NCBI RefSeq assembly: GCF_022549675.1
Contig: NZ_JAKZGR010000010.1
Span: forward strand, 124,001 to 188,000
Direction: 5' to 3'
From: Belliella kenyensis
Lineage (GTDB): Bacteria > Bacteroidota > Bacteroidia > Cytophagales > Cyclobacteriaceae
Length of the DNA: 64,000 nt
The position numbers and the translations under genes are program-made. Below the pieces are notes generated by a model. That model was given only the letters and a program-made list of their open reading frames with translations, made no database searches and was not told the origin of the DNA. Positions 8,594-17,552 of the stretch are shown one piece after another (the first letter of the stretch is position 1; the number at the start of each line of letters is the position of its first letter).

Positions 8594-9331
8594 ATGAAGG
8601 AAAAAATAGATAGTGCAAAAATCCCCCAACACGTAGCGATTATCATGGATGGCAATGGGCGATGGGCTCAGAAAAAAGGTGCCATGAGGATTTTTGGGCA
8701 TAAAAATGCCCTCGCAGCAGTGAGAGATACCATAGAAGCAGCCGATGATTTGGGTATCAAAATCGTGACTTTATACGCTTTTTCTACAGAAAATTGGTCT
8801 AGGCCAGCTGATGAAGTGAGCGCATTGATGGAGATCATGATCAATAGTTTTATATCCGAATTGCCCAGAATGCTTCAAAACAATGTAAGACTTACTGCAA
8901 TCGGAGATATCAAAAGCTTGCCTAAGGGCATGCAAGAGAATCTTGCGAACACAGTAGAAAAAACAAAAAACAATACTGGCGTTCGTGTAAACTTGGCTTT
9001 GAGCTATAGTGGCAGATGGGAAATAGAGCAAGCAGTAAAGCAACTTGTCAATAAAGTAGTCGATGGTCAATTGACCTTAGAAGATGTAAATCAAGAAGCA
9101 ATAGCTTCTCATTTGAATACACAAGATATGCCAGATCCTGAGCTCTTGATCAGGACAAGTGGAGAGTTGCGAATCAGCAATTTTCTCCTTTGGCAGATGG
9201 CTTATACAGAACTGTACTTTACAGATGTGTTATGGCCAGACTTCAGGAGAAAGGACCTTGAAGAGGCCGTTCTGGATTATCAAAGCAGAGAAAGAAGGTT
9301 TGGGAAAACCGGTTCTCAGATTAAATCATAA
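8594..9331 (+). CDS. uppS: Isoprenyl transferase (undecaprenyl diphosphate synthase)
   Basis: 245 residues from the ATG at 8594; a TTG at 8579 would add five residues. It makes C55 undecaprenyl diphosphate from FPP and IPP, the lipid carrier for peptidoglycan and glycans. Seen: HVAIIMDGNGRWA with Mg-binding Asp19 and Arg23, YAFSTENWSRP, and RTSGELRISNFLLWQMAYTE near the C-terminus, all hallmarks of cis-prenyltransferases. A possible promoter, TTTG (8553-8556) then 19 bases then TATTTG (8576-8581), lies just upstream and favours the ATG start. bamA follows within 10 bases. Confidence 0.95.
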   Translation: MKEKIDSAKIPQHVAIIMDGNGRWAQKKGAMRIFGHKNALAAVRDTIEAADDLGIKIVTLYAFSTENWSRPADEVSALMEIMINSFISELPRMLQNNVRLTAIGDIKSLPKGMQENLANTVEKTKNNTGVRVNLALSYSGRWEIEQAVKQLVNKVVDGQLTLEDVNQEAIASHLNTQDMPDPELLIRTSGELRISNFLLWQMAYTELYFTDVLWPDFRRKDLEEAVLDYQSRERRFGKTGSQIKS

Positions 9332-9339
9332 TAAAATTG

Positions 9340-12066
9340 ATGAAGAAGTACTTATTTATCCTAGCTTTTCTCCTGCTTGCAGGCTCTTTGCAGGCTCAGA
9401 TTCGTCTGGGTCAAAGTCGCTACACCTCAAGCAAGCCGGTGAATATCCTAGAGTTGGATTATTCTAAACCTAAAAAGTATAGGATAGCAGAAATCAAGGC
9501 TGTAGGTCTTGCTACACTAGATGAAATTGCCATCATCTCTCTTTCAGGTTTGAGGGTTGATGATGAAATAACTGTTCCCGGTGATGCCATTTCAAATGCA
9601 TTGAAGAAGCTTTGGGGTCAAGGTATCATTGGCGACGTCAAGATCTTAGTGACCAAAGTAGAGGGGGATGACATTTATTTGTTATTGGATCTGACCGAAA
9701 GACCAAGGTTTAGTAAGGTGGAGTTTTCAGGTGTAAACAAAACTCAAGAATCAGACCTGAAAGATAAAGTTAAAATACGTGGTAGAGTAGTAAGGGACGA
9801 TGTATTGAACACCTCTCAGAGAAATATTAGGCAATATTTCGTGGATAAGGGTTTTTTGAATACTGAAGTAAAGGTAACTCAAGAAAGAGATACCACACTC
9901 CCAAATAGCGTCAAGCTTAGATTTGATGTCGACACCAAGACCAAGGTGAAAATCAATGAAGTTATCGTAGATGGTAATGAGGAAATCTCAGATCGCAAGA
10001 TCAAAGGGAAGCTCAAAGGGACAAAAGAACATCCCCGTATGCACTTTGTACGTGAGGTATTCTCTAGGGCTACAAATACTACGCCTGAATCTGCCAAAGA
10101 AGCTATAGTCTATCGCAATCCTGTCTCAGATGAAGAAGTAAAAACTTATATCAATAAAAATTTCAAGTTGAATTTTTTCAATGCCTCGAAATTTGTTGCG
10201 AAAGATTTTAAAGATGATAAAAAGAAGGTAATTGATTTCTACAACGCAAGAGGATTTAGAGATGCGGAAATACTTTCAGATACACTTTATAAGTATTCAG
10301 AAAATACAGTCAACGTCGGTCTAAAAATAGAAGAAGGTAAAAAGTACTATTATAGAAATATAAGCTTTGTTGGAAATTATATCCATCCAGACAGTCTTTT
10401 GATTGCCAAATTAGGGATTGAAAAGGGTGATGTATACAACAAAGAAAAACTTGATAAAAGGTTGAACTATGACCCACAAAAAGGAGATGATATTTCATCA
10501 ATTTATCAAGATAATGGATACTTATTTTTCAATATAGATCCTGTAGAAACCAACGTTCAAAATGACTCGATAGACATAGAGCTTCGAATCGTAGAAGGTC
10601 CGCAAGTGACCGTGAACTCAGTGACTATCGAAGGGAATGAACGTACCTCTGACCACGTGGTGATGAGAGAGATCAGGATACTTCCAGGGCAAAAATTTAA
10701 CAGAAGTCTCCTTGTAAGGACAATCAGGGAACTGTCTCAGCTTGGGTACTTTGATCCAGAAAATATCGAGCCGGATATGCGTCCTAACTTTGAAGATGCA
10801 ACTGTGGATATCATTTTCAAATTGGAAGAGCGTCCTAATGACCAAGTCGAACTCTCCGGTGGTTGGGGTGGATTCTTTGGATTCGTAGGTACTGTCGGTT
10901 TAGTTTTCAATAATTTCTCCATCAAGAATATTAGAAACTTTGACAAGTGGAGGCCATTACCTGTAGGAGATGGTCAGAAGCTTTCTTTGAGAGTGCAGGC
11001 AAATGGTAGGTCTTTCCAAAATTATAGTGTGTCTCTGACTGAGCCATGGTTTGGTGGTAAGAAACCTAATGCACTTAGCTTTAGCTTCAATCACTCTGTA
11101 CAGCGTCAAATGAATTTTGGTGCTTTCACTCCTGCGCAAATGATGAGTGGAGGATCTTTCAAGATCACAGGAGCCACTCTTGGATTGGCAAAAAGGGTAA
11201 CCTGGCCAGATGACTATTTCATGATTAGTAACTCACTTCAATATCAAGTTTATGATTTTGATAGATTTGGTAGGAGTTTTGGACTAAGCTATGAGACAGG
11301 TAGGTCAAATAGTTTGACATTCAATACTACTATCTCTCGTAACAATGTGGACAACCCAATTTACCCGAGGATGGGTTCGAATATTTCCCTTGCTACTTCA
11401 TTCACGCCTCCATATTCCTCTTTGAACAAAAACATCGACAGAGAGTCACCAGATCAAGAGAGATTCAAATGGCTAGAGTATCATAAGTGGATGTTTGATG
11501 CGACATTCTACAGCCCAGTCTTCGGCTCAAATAAATGGGTACTAAGTGCCAGGACACACATGGGCTTCTTGGGATCATATGGAAATAGAATCGGAATGAT
11601 CCCACTCGAGCGCTTTGTGTTAGGTGGTGATGGTATGACTTTCAATAACTTTGCACTGGGTCAAGAAATAGTGGGGCTTAGAGGTTATGAAAATCAAGTG
11701 CTCACACCTGGTGCAGCTGATAGATTTAATCCAGACTCAAATGTACCATATGGTGGGATCGTTTATAACAAACACGTGATGGAGCTGCGATTCCTAGTAT
11801 CTCCAAATCCATCTGCTACTATATTTTTGCTAGGTTTTGCAGAGGCAGGTAATAACTGGGGATCTTATGCGGAATATAATCCGTTCACTTTGTATAAATC
11901 AGCAGGTATAGGAGCTAGAATCTTTATGCCAGCTTTTGGATTGCTAGGAATAGATTGGGGTTATGGATTTGACGCACTTGGTGAGGAGTTTATTACCAAT
12001 CCAAACCAAAGAGGCGTAAGGTCTGGACCACAATTCCACTTTACTATAGGACAACAATTCAGGTAA
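9340..12066 (+). CDS. bamA: Outer-membrane protein assembly factor BamA (OMP85 family)
   Basis: 908 residues from the ATG at 9340; a TTG one codon earlier is unlikely. A signal peptide (1-20, ending SLQA) is followed by about five POTRA repeats (roughly residues 45-500; for example KVEFSGVNKTQESDL and VNSVTIEGNERTSDHVVM) and a C-terminal 16-strand-type barrel ending in FTIGQQFR. It is the essential insertase for outer-membrane proteins. It is longer than the roughly 800-residue E. coli protein, through an extended POTRA region typical of Bacteroidota. It lies between uppS and two ompH/skp genes with 2-19 base gaps, so is probably co-transcribed and co-regulated with its periplasmic chaperones. 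Confidence 0.96.
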   Translation: MKKYLFILAFLLLAGSLQAQIRLGQSRYTSSKPVNILELDYSKPKKYRIAEIKAVGLATLDEIAIISLSGLRVDDEITVPGDAISNALKKLWGQGIIGDVKILVTKVEGDDIYLLLDLTERPRFSKVEFSGVNKTQESDLKDKVKIRGRVVRDDVLNTSQRNIRQYFVDKGFLNTEVKVTQERDTTLPNSVKLRFDVDTKTKVKINEVIVDGNEEISDRKIKGKLKGTKEHPRMHFVREVFSRATNTTPESAKEAIVYRNPVSDEEVKTYINKNFKLNFFNASKFVAKDFKDDKKKVIDFYNARGFRDAEILSDTLYKYSENTVNVGLKIEEGKKYYYRNISFVGNYIHPDSLLIAKLGIEKGDVYNKEKLDKRLNYDPQKGDDISSIYQDNGYLFFNIDPVETNVQNDSIDIELRIVEGPQVTVNSVTIEGNERTSDHVVMREIRILPGQKFNRSLLVRTIRELSQLGYFDPENIEPDMRPNFEDATVDIIFKLEERPNDQVELSGGWGGFFGFVGTVGLVFNNFSIKNIRNFDKWRPLPVGDGQKLSLRVQANGRSFQNYSVSLTEPWFGGKKPNALSFSFNHSVQRQMNFGAFTPAQMMSGGSFKITGATLGLAKRVTWPDDYFMISNSLQYQVYDFDRFGRSFGLSYETGRSNSLTFNTTISRNNVDNPIYPRMGSNISLATSFTPPYSSLNKNIDRESPDQERFKWLEYHKWMFDATFYSPVFGSNKWVLSARTHMGFLGSYGNRIGMIPLERFVLGGDGMTFNNFALGQEIVGLRGYENQVLTPGAADRFNPDSNVPYGGIVYNKHVMELRFLVSPNPSATIFLLGFAEAGNNWGSYAEYNPFTLYKSAGIGARIFMPAFGLLGIDWGYGFDALGEEFITNPNQRGVRSGPQFHFTIGQQFR

Positions 12067-12068
12067 TC

Positions 12069-12602
12069 ATGGAAAAATGCATGAAATTGTTATTTTTGTC
12101 GGGCGTATTGTTTTTGATGACAAGTATGACGCCACTAATTGCCCAAAAATGGGGCTACATTGATACTGAGTTTATACTGAACAAGCATCCTGATTATAAG
12201 CTTGTTCAGCAAGAGTTAGAGGCTTACAGTACACAATGGAAAAAAGAGGCACAAAATTTGGAACAGGAGATCAAAGAGATGCGAAGTGCATTGAAAGCTG
12301 AGGAAGTTTTGCTCACCGAAGAGATGTATCAGGAAAGATTGGCAATGATCGAAGATAAGCAGAAACTAGCTGTAGCTTTCAATAATAGAACCTTTGGAAT
12401 CAATGGTCAGTATTATCAAAAGCAGACAGAGTTGATGCAGCCTTTGCAGTCCAAAATTTACGAAGCCATTGATAGAGTAGCCAAGCGCAATGGTCTAGCT
12501 GGGCTTTTTGACAAGGCAGCTGGTTTAGGATTGATCTATACTGACCCAAGGCATGATTACTCGGAGTTTGTACTAGAGGAATTAGGAATAGAAAACAAAT
12601 AA
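12069..12602 (+). CDS. OmpH/Skp family periplasmic chaperone (first copy)
   Basis: 177 residues with a signal peptide (about 1-25, ending LIAQ). KWGYIDTEFILNKHPDY is the usual OmpH start, followed by a long charged coiled-coil segment (about residues 45-120) that forms the tentacles of Skp trimers, and a C-terminal beta segment (GLAGLFDKAAGLGLIYTDP). It probably carries unfolded outer-membrane proteins to BamA, whose gene ends 2 bases upstream. The next gene is a diverged paralogue; paired ompH genes after bamA are common in this phylum. ATG codons at 12069 and 12081 are both possible. Confidence 0.93.
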   Translation: MEKCMKLLFLSGVLFLMTSMTPLIAQKWGYIDTEFILNKHPDYKLVQQELEAYSTQWKKEAQNLEQEIKEMRSALKAEEVLLTEEMYQERLAMIEDKQKLAVAFNNRTFGINGQYYQKQTELMQPLQSKIYEAIDRVAKRNGLAGLFDKAAGLGLIYTDPRHDYSEFVLEELGIENK

Positions 12603-12621
12603 ATAACAAATTATAATTAAA

Positions 12622-13176
12622 ATGATGAAAGCAAAGTTTATCCTAACTGCAATTGCAATCTTTTGCGTAGGATTTGTAGTACAGGCCCAGGATATCAAGA
12701 TTGGGTATACTAATGTGGAGTTGATTATGGATATGATGCCAGAGATGGAGCAGATCGGTGCTGATATTCAAGATTACCAGCAACAGCTTCAGACCAACAT
12801 CCAAACCAAAGGTGAAAGCTTCCAAAGACAAGTACAGACTTATCAGCAAGCAGCTGCCACGATGACAGAAGACGCTAGAGCTGCAAAGGAAAATGAATTG
12901 AGAAAATTGCAAGAAGAGCTTCAGAAATTTGAGCAAGATGCACAAGTTTCTTACCAAAGAAAACTTCAGCAGTTGCTTGAGCCAGTTCAGACTAAGGTCT
13001 TCAATGCGATCAATGCTGTTGCTGCTGAAAACAACTACACACATATTTTCTCTGATTCTGTAGGAAATAATCCTGTGCTTCTATACACCAAAGATGATGA
13101 TAAATTCACTGAATTGGTATTGAAAAAACTAGGAGTTGCTATCCCAGAAGGTGGTGTTCCAAGTGGGTCTAACTAA
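12622..13176 (+). CDS. OmpH/Skp family periplasmic chaperone (second copy)
   Basis: 184 residues (two adjacent ATGs at 12622 and 12625). The signal peptide ends VVQAQ at about residue 23; then DIKIGYTNVELIMDMMPEM, a Gln/Glu-rich coiled coil (about residues 45-120), and a terminal segment with NYTHIFSDSVGNNPVLLYT. It has the same predicted role as the preceding paralogue; Skp proteins are trimers and the two could form mixed or separate oligomers. It is the last gene of the bamA unit, closed by a strong terminator 24 bases on. Confidence 0.93.
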   Translation: MMKAKFILTAIAIFCVGFVVQAQDIKIGYTNVELIMDMMPEMEQIGADIQDYQQQLQTNIQTKGESFQRQVQTYQQAAATMTEDARAAKENELRKLQEELQKFEQDAQVSYQRKLQQLLEPVQTKVFNAINAVAAENNYTHIFSDSVGNNPVLLYTKDDDKFTELVLKKLGVAIPEGGVPSGSN

Positions 13177-13200
13177 CCTATAGATTAGATATATAATTAT

Positions 13201-13226
13201 AAGTCCCTTTCGAGGGACTTTTTTTT
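13201..13226 (+). terminator. Strong UUCG-loop terminator after ompH
   Basis: Perfect 8-bp stem AAGTCCCT (13201-13208) / AGGGACTT (13213-13220) with a TTCG loop and a T-run. It closes the uppS-bamA-ompH-ompH transcription unit. Confidence 0.92.
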
Positions 13227-13401
13227 GCTTATGGTTTTTTTTACATAGAGGATAAATCTTAACTTAATCATTAATTTTTTAACTTGAATAGGATTATGTA
13301 AATACTCTTCTATCTAAGATTGATCTTTTCAATTATTATATTCTAACCAAAGGGTGTATTTTTGGTTCTGATTAGTAAAACTTATCGTATATACTCCAAC
13401 T

Positions 13402-14436
13402 ATGGGAAATCTTAAGGCCAAAACAGGCGTATTACTTGTAAATCTAGGTACCCCTGACAGCACTGCAACAGGGGATGTGAGAAAATATCTTAGAGAATTT
13501 TTGATGGATGGAAGAGTGATAGACATCCCCCTCATTCCGCGCTGGATGCTTGTTAATTTGATCATTGCTCCTTTCAGAGCTCCAAAATCTGCCAATGAAT
13601 ACAGAAAGCTTTGGACAGATAGAGGGTCTCCATTACTATTTCATACCGAAGATTTGAAAGCAAAACTCATCCCAAAGCTGGACAATAGTAAATACATTGT
13701 GGAAATGGCCATGAGGTATCAGACCCCAAGCATAGAAGAAGGTTTGAACAAGTTAAATAAAGCGAATGTAAGTAAGATCATCGTTATTCCACTTTTTCCT
13801 CAATATGCATCAGCTACGAATGGCTCCGTAGTAGATAAGGTAATGGAGATAGCCAGAACTTGGCAAATCATTCCTAATATTACTTTTGTCAACAACTTTG
13901 TGGAGCATCCACTTTTCTTAGAAGCATGGGCAGAACTTGGAAGGGAAATGATGGCAAAAGATGAATATGATATGTACCTTTTTTCTTATCACGGCTTACC
14001 AGAGCGTCAGATCAAAAAAGGTTCTGTAGGTGGGTACTGTCAGCTTTCTGACAAGTGCTGTGGAAATTATACCAAGAAAAATCAATTTTGCTATCGTGGA
14101 CAATGCTTTCATACCACACGCCTGCTAGCTTCAAAACTTGGCTTGCCTGAAGAGAAAGTAATGACCTGTTTTCAGTCCAGACTTGGAAAGGATCCTTGGA
14201 TCAAGCCCTATACAGAGGATGTGATCAAAGAACTTGCAAATAAGGGTATCAAGAGGGTCTTGGTGTTCTCTCCAGCATTCGTGGCAGATTGTCTGGAGAC
14301 CACAGTGGAAGTAGGTCAAGAGTATAAAGAAGAGTTCGAAGAGCTTGGCGGAGAGAAGTGGGATCTAGTTCCCAGCCTTAATTCTAATGATACTTGGGTG
14401 GAATGCGTCAAGGATTTAGTAATCACTAATTCCTAG
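13402..14436 (+). CDS. hemH: Ferrochelatase with an internal cysteine cluster
   Basis: 344 residues. It inserts Fe2+ into protoporphyrin (or coproporphyrin) in the last steps of haem synthesis. Seen: TGVLLVNLGTPDS (8-20), LFPQYASATNGS (131-142), the catalytic His197 in FSYHGLPER, and Glu299 in ADCLETTVE. Between them is a cysteine-rich insert: Cys213, Cys219, Cys220, Cys230 and Cys235, with Cys256 further on. Some bacterial ferrochelatases carry a [2Fe-2S] cluster with internal ligands, so a cluster is plausible but unproven. No other haem-synthesis gene is adjacent. A possible -7 box TATTTTTG lies at 13357-13364. Confidence 0.95.
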   Translation: MGNLKAKTGVLLVNLGTPDSTATGDVRKYLREFLMDGRVIDIPLIPRWMLVNLIIAPFRAPKSANEYRKLWTDRGSPLLFHTEDLKAKLIPKLDNSKYIVEMAMRYQTPSIEEGLNKLNKANVSKIIVIPLFPQYASATNGSVVDKVMEIARTWQIIPNITFVNNFVEHPLFLEAWAELGREMMAKDEYDMYLFSYHGLPERQIKKGSVGGYCQLSDKCCGNYTKKNQFCYRGQCFHTTRLLASKLGLPEEKVMTCFQSRLGKDPWIKPYTEDVIKELANKGIKRVLVFSPAFVADCLETTVEVGQEYKEEFEELGGEKWDLVPSLNSNDTWVECVKDLVITNS

Positions 14437-14483
14437 AGATCATTCTCAGTCCTCTTTATTATTGCAACAATTTTATTCTTATT

Positions 14484-15671
14484 ATGTCAGCGTCAAGGCA
14501 GCAGCCTATTTATCATAATTCAACTTTTCTCTTTGTAGGGATTATGTTGGTGGCTTTCAACCTCAGGCCATCCATCACGGCTGTGGGGCCTCTTATTCCT
14601 ATGATTCGTGCTGATTTGGGGCTTTCCAACGGTTGGGCGGGTTTTCTCACTACTTTGCCACTGGTTACATTCGCTACCTTTTCGCTGTTTGCAGCTGGAA
14701 TTGGTAAAAGACTTGGTAATGCCCAAGCTATTTTGTTGGCACTTTTCATTCTCCTGATTGGATCCGTAATTAGGGTGCTTGGAGGAGCCATGTGGTTATA
14801 CATTGGTACTGGACTGACAGGTATAGGGATTGTGATATGTAATGTTTTGCTGATACCGCTGATCAAGAATAGACTTCCTCAAAAGACAGGGATAGTCACA
14901 GCTTCTTATACTACGGGGATGACTCTGACAGCGGCTATAGCTTCCGGCATAAGTGCACCTCTTGCTTTGGACTTAGGCCTAGGTTGGAGAGGGTCTTTAT
15001 TGTCATGGGCTATATTGATTGTGCTTGGAATATTGCTTTGGTCTCCTCAAGCTAAAATGCCAAAAGCAGTGCCTATTCATGCCATTCCAGAGCTCAAAGT
15101 AAATGTGTGGAAGTCAAGACTTGCCTGGCAGATAAGTATGTTTATGGGTGTGCAATCTTTATTGTTTTTTACATTGATTGCATGGCTTCCTGATATGATG
15201 ATATCCCGTGGATTGAGTCCAGTGGAAGCAGGTGCTTTGATGTCTTTGATGCAGATCATTGGGTTGGTAGGGACTTTTCTAGCACCTATAGTTGCCGTCA
15301 AATATAAAGATCAAGTAGGGATAATTTTAACCTTGGGTAGTTTTTACCTTTTCGGATTTTCTTCTCTTTTTATCCAAGTGTTATGGGTCAATTATATTGG
15401 ACTTACTTTGATAGGGTTAGGGTTAGGAGCAAGTATCTCACTGGCCTATACCCTAATAGGGTTGAGAACCAGATCTGAAAAAGTAACTGCCTCACTTTCT
15501 GGAATGTCCCAGTCTGCGGGCTATTACCTTGCAGCATTGGGGCCATTGCTGTTTGGAGTAGTGTTCGATGTTTTTTCAGATTGGAATCACCTTATTTACT
15601 TGATGCTGTCTAGCACCATTCTTTTTATGTTTTTTGGTGTCAAAAGTGGACGAGCAAGATCGGTGGATTAA
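14484..15671 (+). CDS. MFS transporter, CynX/NimT-like
   Basis: 395 residues with about 12 hydrophobic segments and short termini. The start, FVGIMLVAFNLRPSITAVGPLIPMIRADLGLS, is the recognisable beginning of CynX/NimT-type major facilitator proteins (cyanate and 2-nitroimidazole transporter relatives), and GFLTTLPLVTFATFSLFA continues the match. It would sit in the inner membrane; the substrate cannot be deduced and no cyanase gene is nearby. It starts 47 bases after hemH on the same strand. Its stop is 8 bases before a tandem-repeat array. Confidence 0.9.
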   Translation: MSASRQQPIYHNSTFLFVGIMLVAFNLRPSITAVGPLIPMIRADLGLSNGWAGFLTTLPLVTFATFSLFAAGIGKRLGNAQAILLALFILLIGSVIRVLGGAMWLYIGTGLTGIGIVICNVLLIPLIKNRLPQKTGIVTASYTTGMTLTAAIASGISAPLALDLGLGWRGSLLSWAILIVLGILLWSPQAKMPKAVPIHAIPELKVNVWKSRLAWQISMFMGVQSLLFFTLIAWLPDMMISRGLSPVEAGALMSLMQIIGLVGTFLAPIVAVKYKDQVGIILTLGSFYLFGFSSLFIQVLWVNYIGLTLIGLGLGASISLAYTLIGLRTRSEKVTASLSGMSQSAGYYLAALGPLLFGVVFDVFSDWNHLIYLMLSSTILFMFFGVKSGRARSVD

Positions 15672-15679
15672 AGATTTTT

Positions 15680-16157
15680 AACCGCAGAGTGCTCCAAGTT
15701 TTCGCCAAGGTCACAAAGTATATTTTATCCATCTAGTTAAATACATTCCTCAGCGCTCTTAGCGTAACCTTTTAACTCTTTGCGGTTAAAAAAAAAGTAA
15801 ACCGCAGAGTGCGCCAAGTTTTCGCAAAGGTCACAAAGTATATTTTATTCATTAAGTCAAACACATTCCTCAGCGCTCTTAGCGTAACCTTCAAATTCTT
15901 TGCGGTTAAAAAAAAGTAAGCAGCAGAGGACGCCAAGTTTTCGCCAAGGTCACAAAGTATGTTTTGTCCATCAAGTCAAACACATTCCTCAGCACTCTTA
16001 GCGTAACCTTCAAATTCTTTGCGGTTAAAAAAAAGTAAACCGCAGAGGACGCCAAGTTTTCGCCAAGGTCACAAAGTATATTTTATCCATCTAGGTAAAT
16101 ACATTCCTCAGCGCTCTTAGCGTAACCTTCAAATTCTTTGCGGTTAAAAAAAAGTAA
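15680..16157. repeat. Four tandem copies of a 119-120 bp palindromic intergenic repeat
   Basis: Units begin near 15680, 15800, 15919 and 16038. Each opens with AACCGCAGAG-type sequence and GCCAAGTTTTCGC, continues to CACAAAGTATATTTTATC, then TACATTCCTCAGCGCTCTTA, GCGTAACCTT and CTTTGCGGTTAAAAAAAAGT. The ends of each unit are inverted (AACCGC.../...GCGGTT), so each could fold into a long imperfect hairpin. A decayed fifth start (ACCACAGAAG) lies at 16158. The third copy differs most at its 5' edge. There is no coding capacity. It fills the space between the MFS and acetyltransferase stops, which are convergent. Confidence 0.92.
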
Positions 16158-16194
16158 ACCACAGAAGTCGTTAAACTTTAGCGTTTAAACCAAT

Positions 16195-16677
16195 TCAGCC
16201 CTTTTCCAAGATATTCTTGATGTCCTCTGCTTGTAAGTTGCAATTGATCCACTCACCGTCTAGGTCAGCACCATATTTTTTGTAGAAATTGATTGCTGGC
16301 TCATTCCAATCCAATACTTGCCACATCATGCCCGTACATTTATCCTCCAAACATTTTAGCATAGTCCTGTCAAAAAGGAGTTTTCCAGCTCCATTTCCTC
16401 TTTCAGATGCGGTGACTACTATGTCTTCCAGATAAAGCCTTCTGCCTTTCCAAGTACTGTATCTGTAATAAAAAATGGAAATCCCAATGATTTCATTTGT
16501 GCTATCTTTTACAGCAACAAAACTTCCAAACACAGGGTTTTCACCAAAACCATCAGCTTCCATCATTTCAACAGTATTGCTCACCTGCTCGGGTGCTTTT
16601 TCATATATAGCTAGTTCCATAACTAGCTCTAGAATTCTCGGTAAATCCGCTTTTTCTCCTTTTCTGATTGTATACAT
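16195..16677 (-). CDS. GNAT family N-acetyltransferase, spermidine/spermine acetyltransferase (SSAT)-like
   Basis: 160 residues from the ATG at 16677 (MYTIRKGEKADLPRI); an upstream in-frame ATG would add 13 residues that do not fit the fold. Features: AIYEKAPEQV and DGFGEN near the N-terminus, YRYSTWKGRRLYLEDIVV, the acetyl-CoA loop RGNGAGK, and WNEPAINFYKKYGA. This run of motifs is strikingly close to animal SSAT1/SSAT2 (thialysine/polyamine acetyltransferases) and their bacterial homologues. It probably acetylates a polyamine or lysine-like amine; the exact substrate is inferred only. It is divergent from coaX. Confidence 0.9.
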   Translation of the reverse strand: MYTIRKGEKADLPRILELVMELAIYEKAPEQVSNTVEMMEADGFGENPVFGSFVAVKDSTNEIIGISIFYYRYSTWKGRRLYLEDIVVTASERGNGAGKLLFDRTMLKCLEDKCTGMMWQVLDWNEPAINFYKKYGADLDGEWINCNLQAEDIKNILEKG

Positions 16678-16696
16678 ATCCGAATGTAAGCAAAAA

Positions 16697-16728
16697 TTGA
16701 AAAAGCTTAAAATCAATTTTTATATTTG
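16697..16728 (+). promoter_or_regulatory. Bacteroidota promoter for coaX
   Basis: TTG (16697-16699), 21 bases, then TATATTTG (16721-16728), matching TTTG-N17-21-TAnnTTTG. It lies 41 bases before the coaX ATG at 16770. Confidence 0.6.
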
Positions 16729-16769
16729 GATTCCTTTGTGCTAGAAAGGTGATTCTTAACCTCAACCTT

Positions 16770-17552
16770 ATGTTTATATCTATCGATGCAGGCAATACCA
16801 ATATTACAATTGGGTTCTATGACTCAAACATAGGGGAGTGGATACATGAATTTAGGATAGAAAGCAAAGGTAGCTTAACACTTCTGAGCTTGGAGAGAGC
16901 CATGCATTTGTTCTTTTTAGAAAATAATCTAAAAATAGATGCAGTCTCATCGGTAGGTGTTAGTTCTGTTGTGCCAGAGTTGAATGAGCTACTTAATCAA
17001 TTTTGCAAGGAATTTCTCGGCAAACCTTGTTACTTTATCAATGGTGATAGCTATCGAAAATTAAGTGTAAGTACCAGCAGACCAAATGAAATAGGGACTG
17101 ATTTGATGTGCAATGTGACAGCTGCATACGAGAGGAATAGGCAAGCAAATATTATCGTAGATTTTGGTACAGCTTTGACTTTTACCGTTGTAGATGATGA
17201 GGGTAAAGTAGTTGGGGTAAATATTGTTCCTGGGCTAAAAACAGCTGTCAAATCTTTATTTTCAAATACATCAAAGCTTCCTGAAGTTCCGCTCAAATTT
17301 CCCAAATCTGCAATTGGAACTAATACAGTCGAGTCCATTCAGGCAGGTATACTTTATGGTTACACAGGTCTTGTGCAAGGCATGCTCGGAACCATAAAGC
17401 AACAGCTTAAGACTCCCGTAAAGGTGATCGCAACAGGTGGACTTTCGACTATTTTGTCAAATTTGAAAGGTAGTTTTGATGATGTGGATCGCAACCTGAC
17501 ATTAGAGGGAATTAGGCTGATTACTTTAACAAATATCAATAGCCAATTATAG
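16770..17552 (+). CDS. coaX: Type III pantothenate kinase
   Basis: 260 residues from the ATG at 16770; an upstream GTG at 16749 would place coding DNA close to the predicted transcription start and is rejected. It phosphorylates pantothenate in the first step of CoA synthesis. Seen: the phosphate-binding start FISIDAGNTNITIGFY with Asp6, GTDLMCNVTAAYERN, and VDFGTALTFTVVD, all type III (ASKHA-fold) motifs. Type III kinases are insensitive to CoA feedback in studied cases. The 3' end overlaps the convergent M23 gene by 17 bases. Confidence 0.95.
   Translation: MFISIDAGNTNITIGFYDSNIGEWIHEFRIESKGSLTLLSLERAMHLFFLENNLKIDAVSSVGVSSVVPELNELLNQFCKEFLGKPCYFINGDSYRKLSVSTSRPNEIGTDLMCNVTAAYERNRQANIIVDFGTALTFTVVDDEGKVVGVNIVPGLKTAVKSLFSNTSKLPEVPLKFPKSAIGTNTVESIQAGILYGYTGLVQGMLGTIKQQLKTPVKVIATGGLSTILSNLKGSFDDVDRNLTLEGIRLITLTNINSQL

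Noticed and set aside
9159-9467. 102-codon frame over the uppS/bamA junction
   Set aside because: Out of frame with both genes, which are strongly supported on the same strand.
15680-16157. Could the tandem array be a CRISPR?
   Set aside because: Units are about 119 bp and nearly identical over their whole length with no unique spacers; no cas genes are present.
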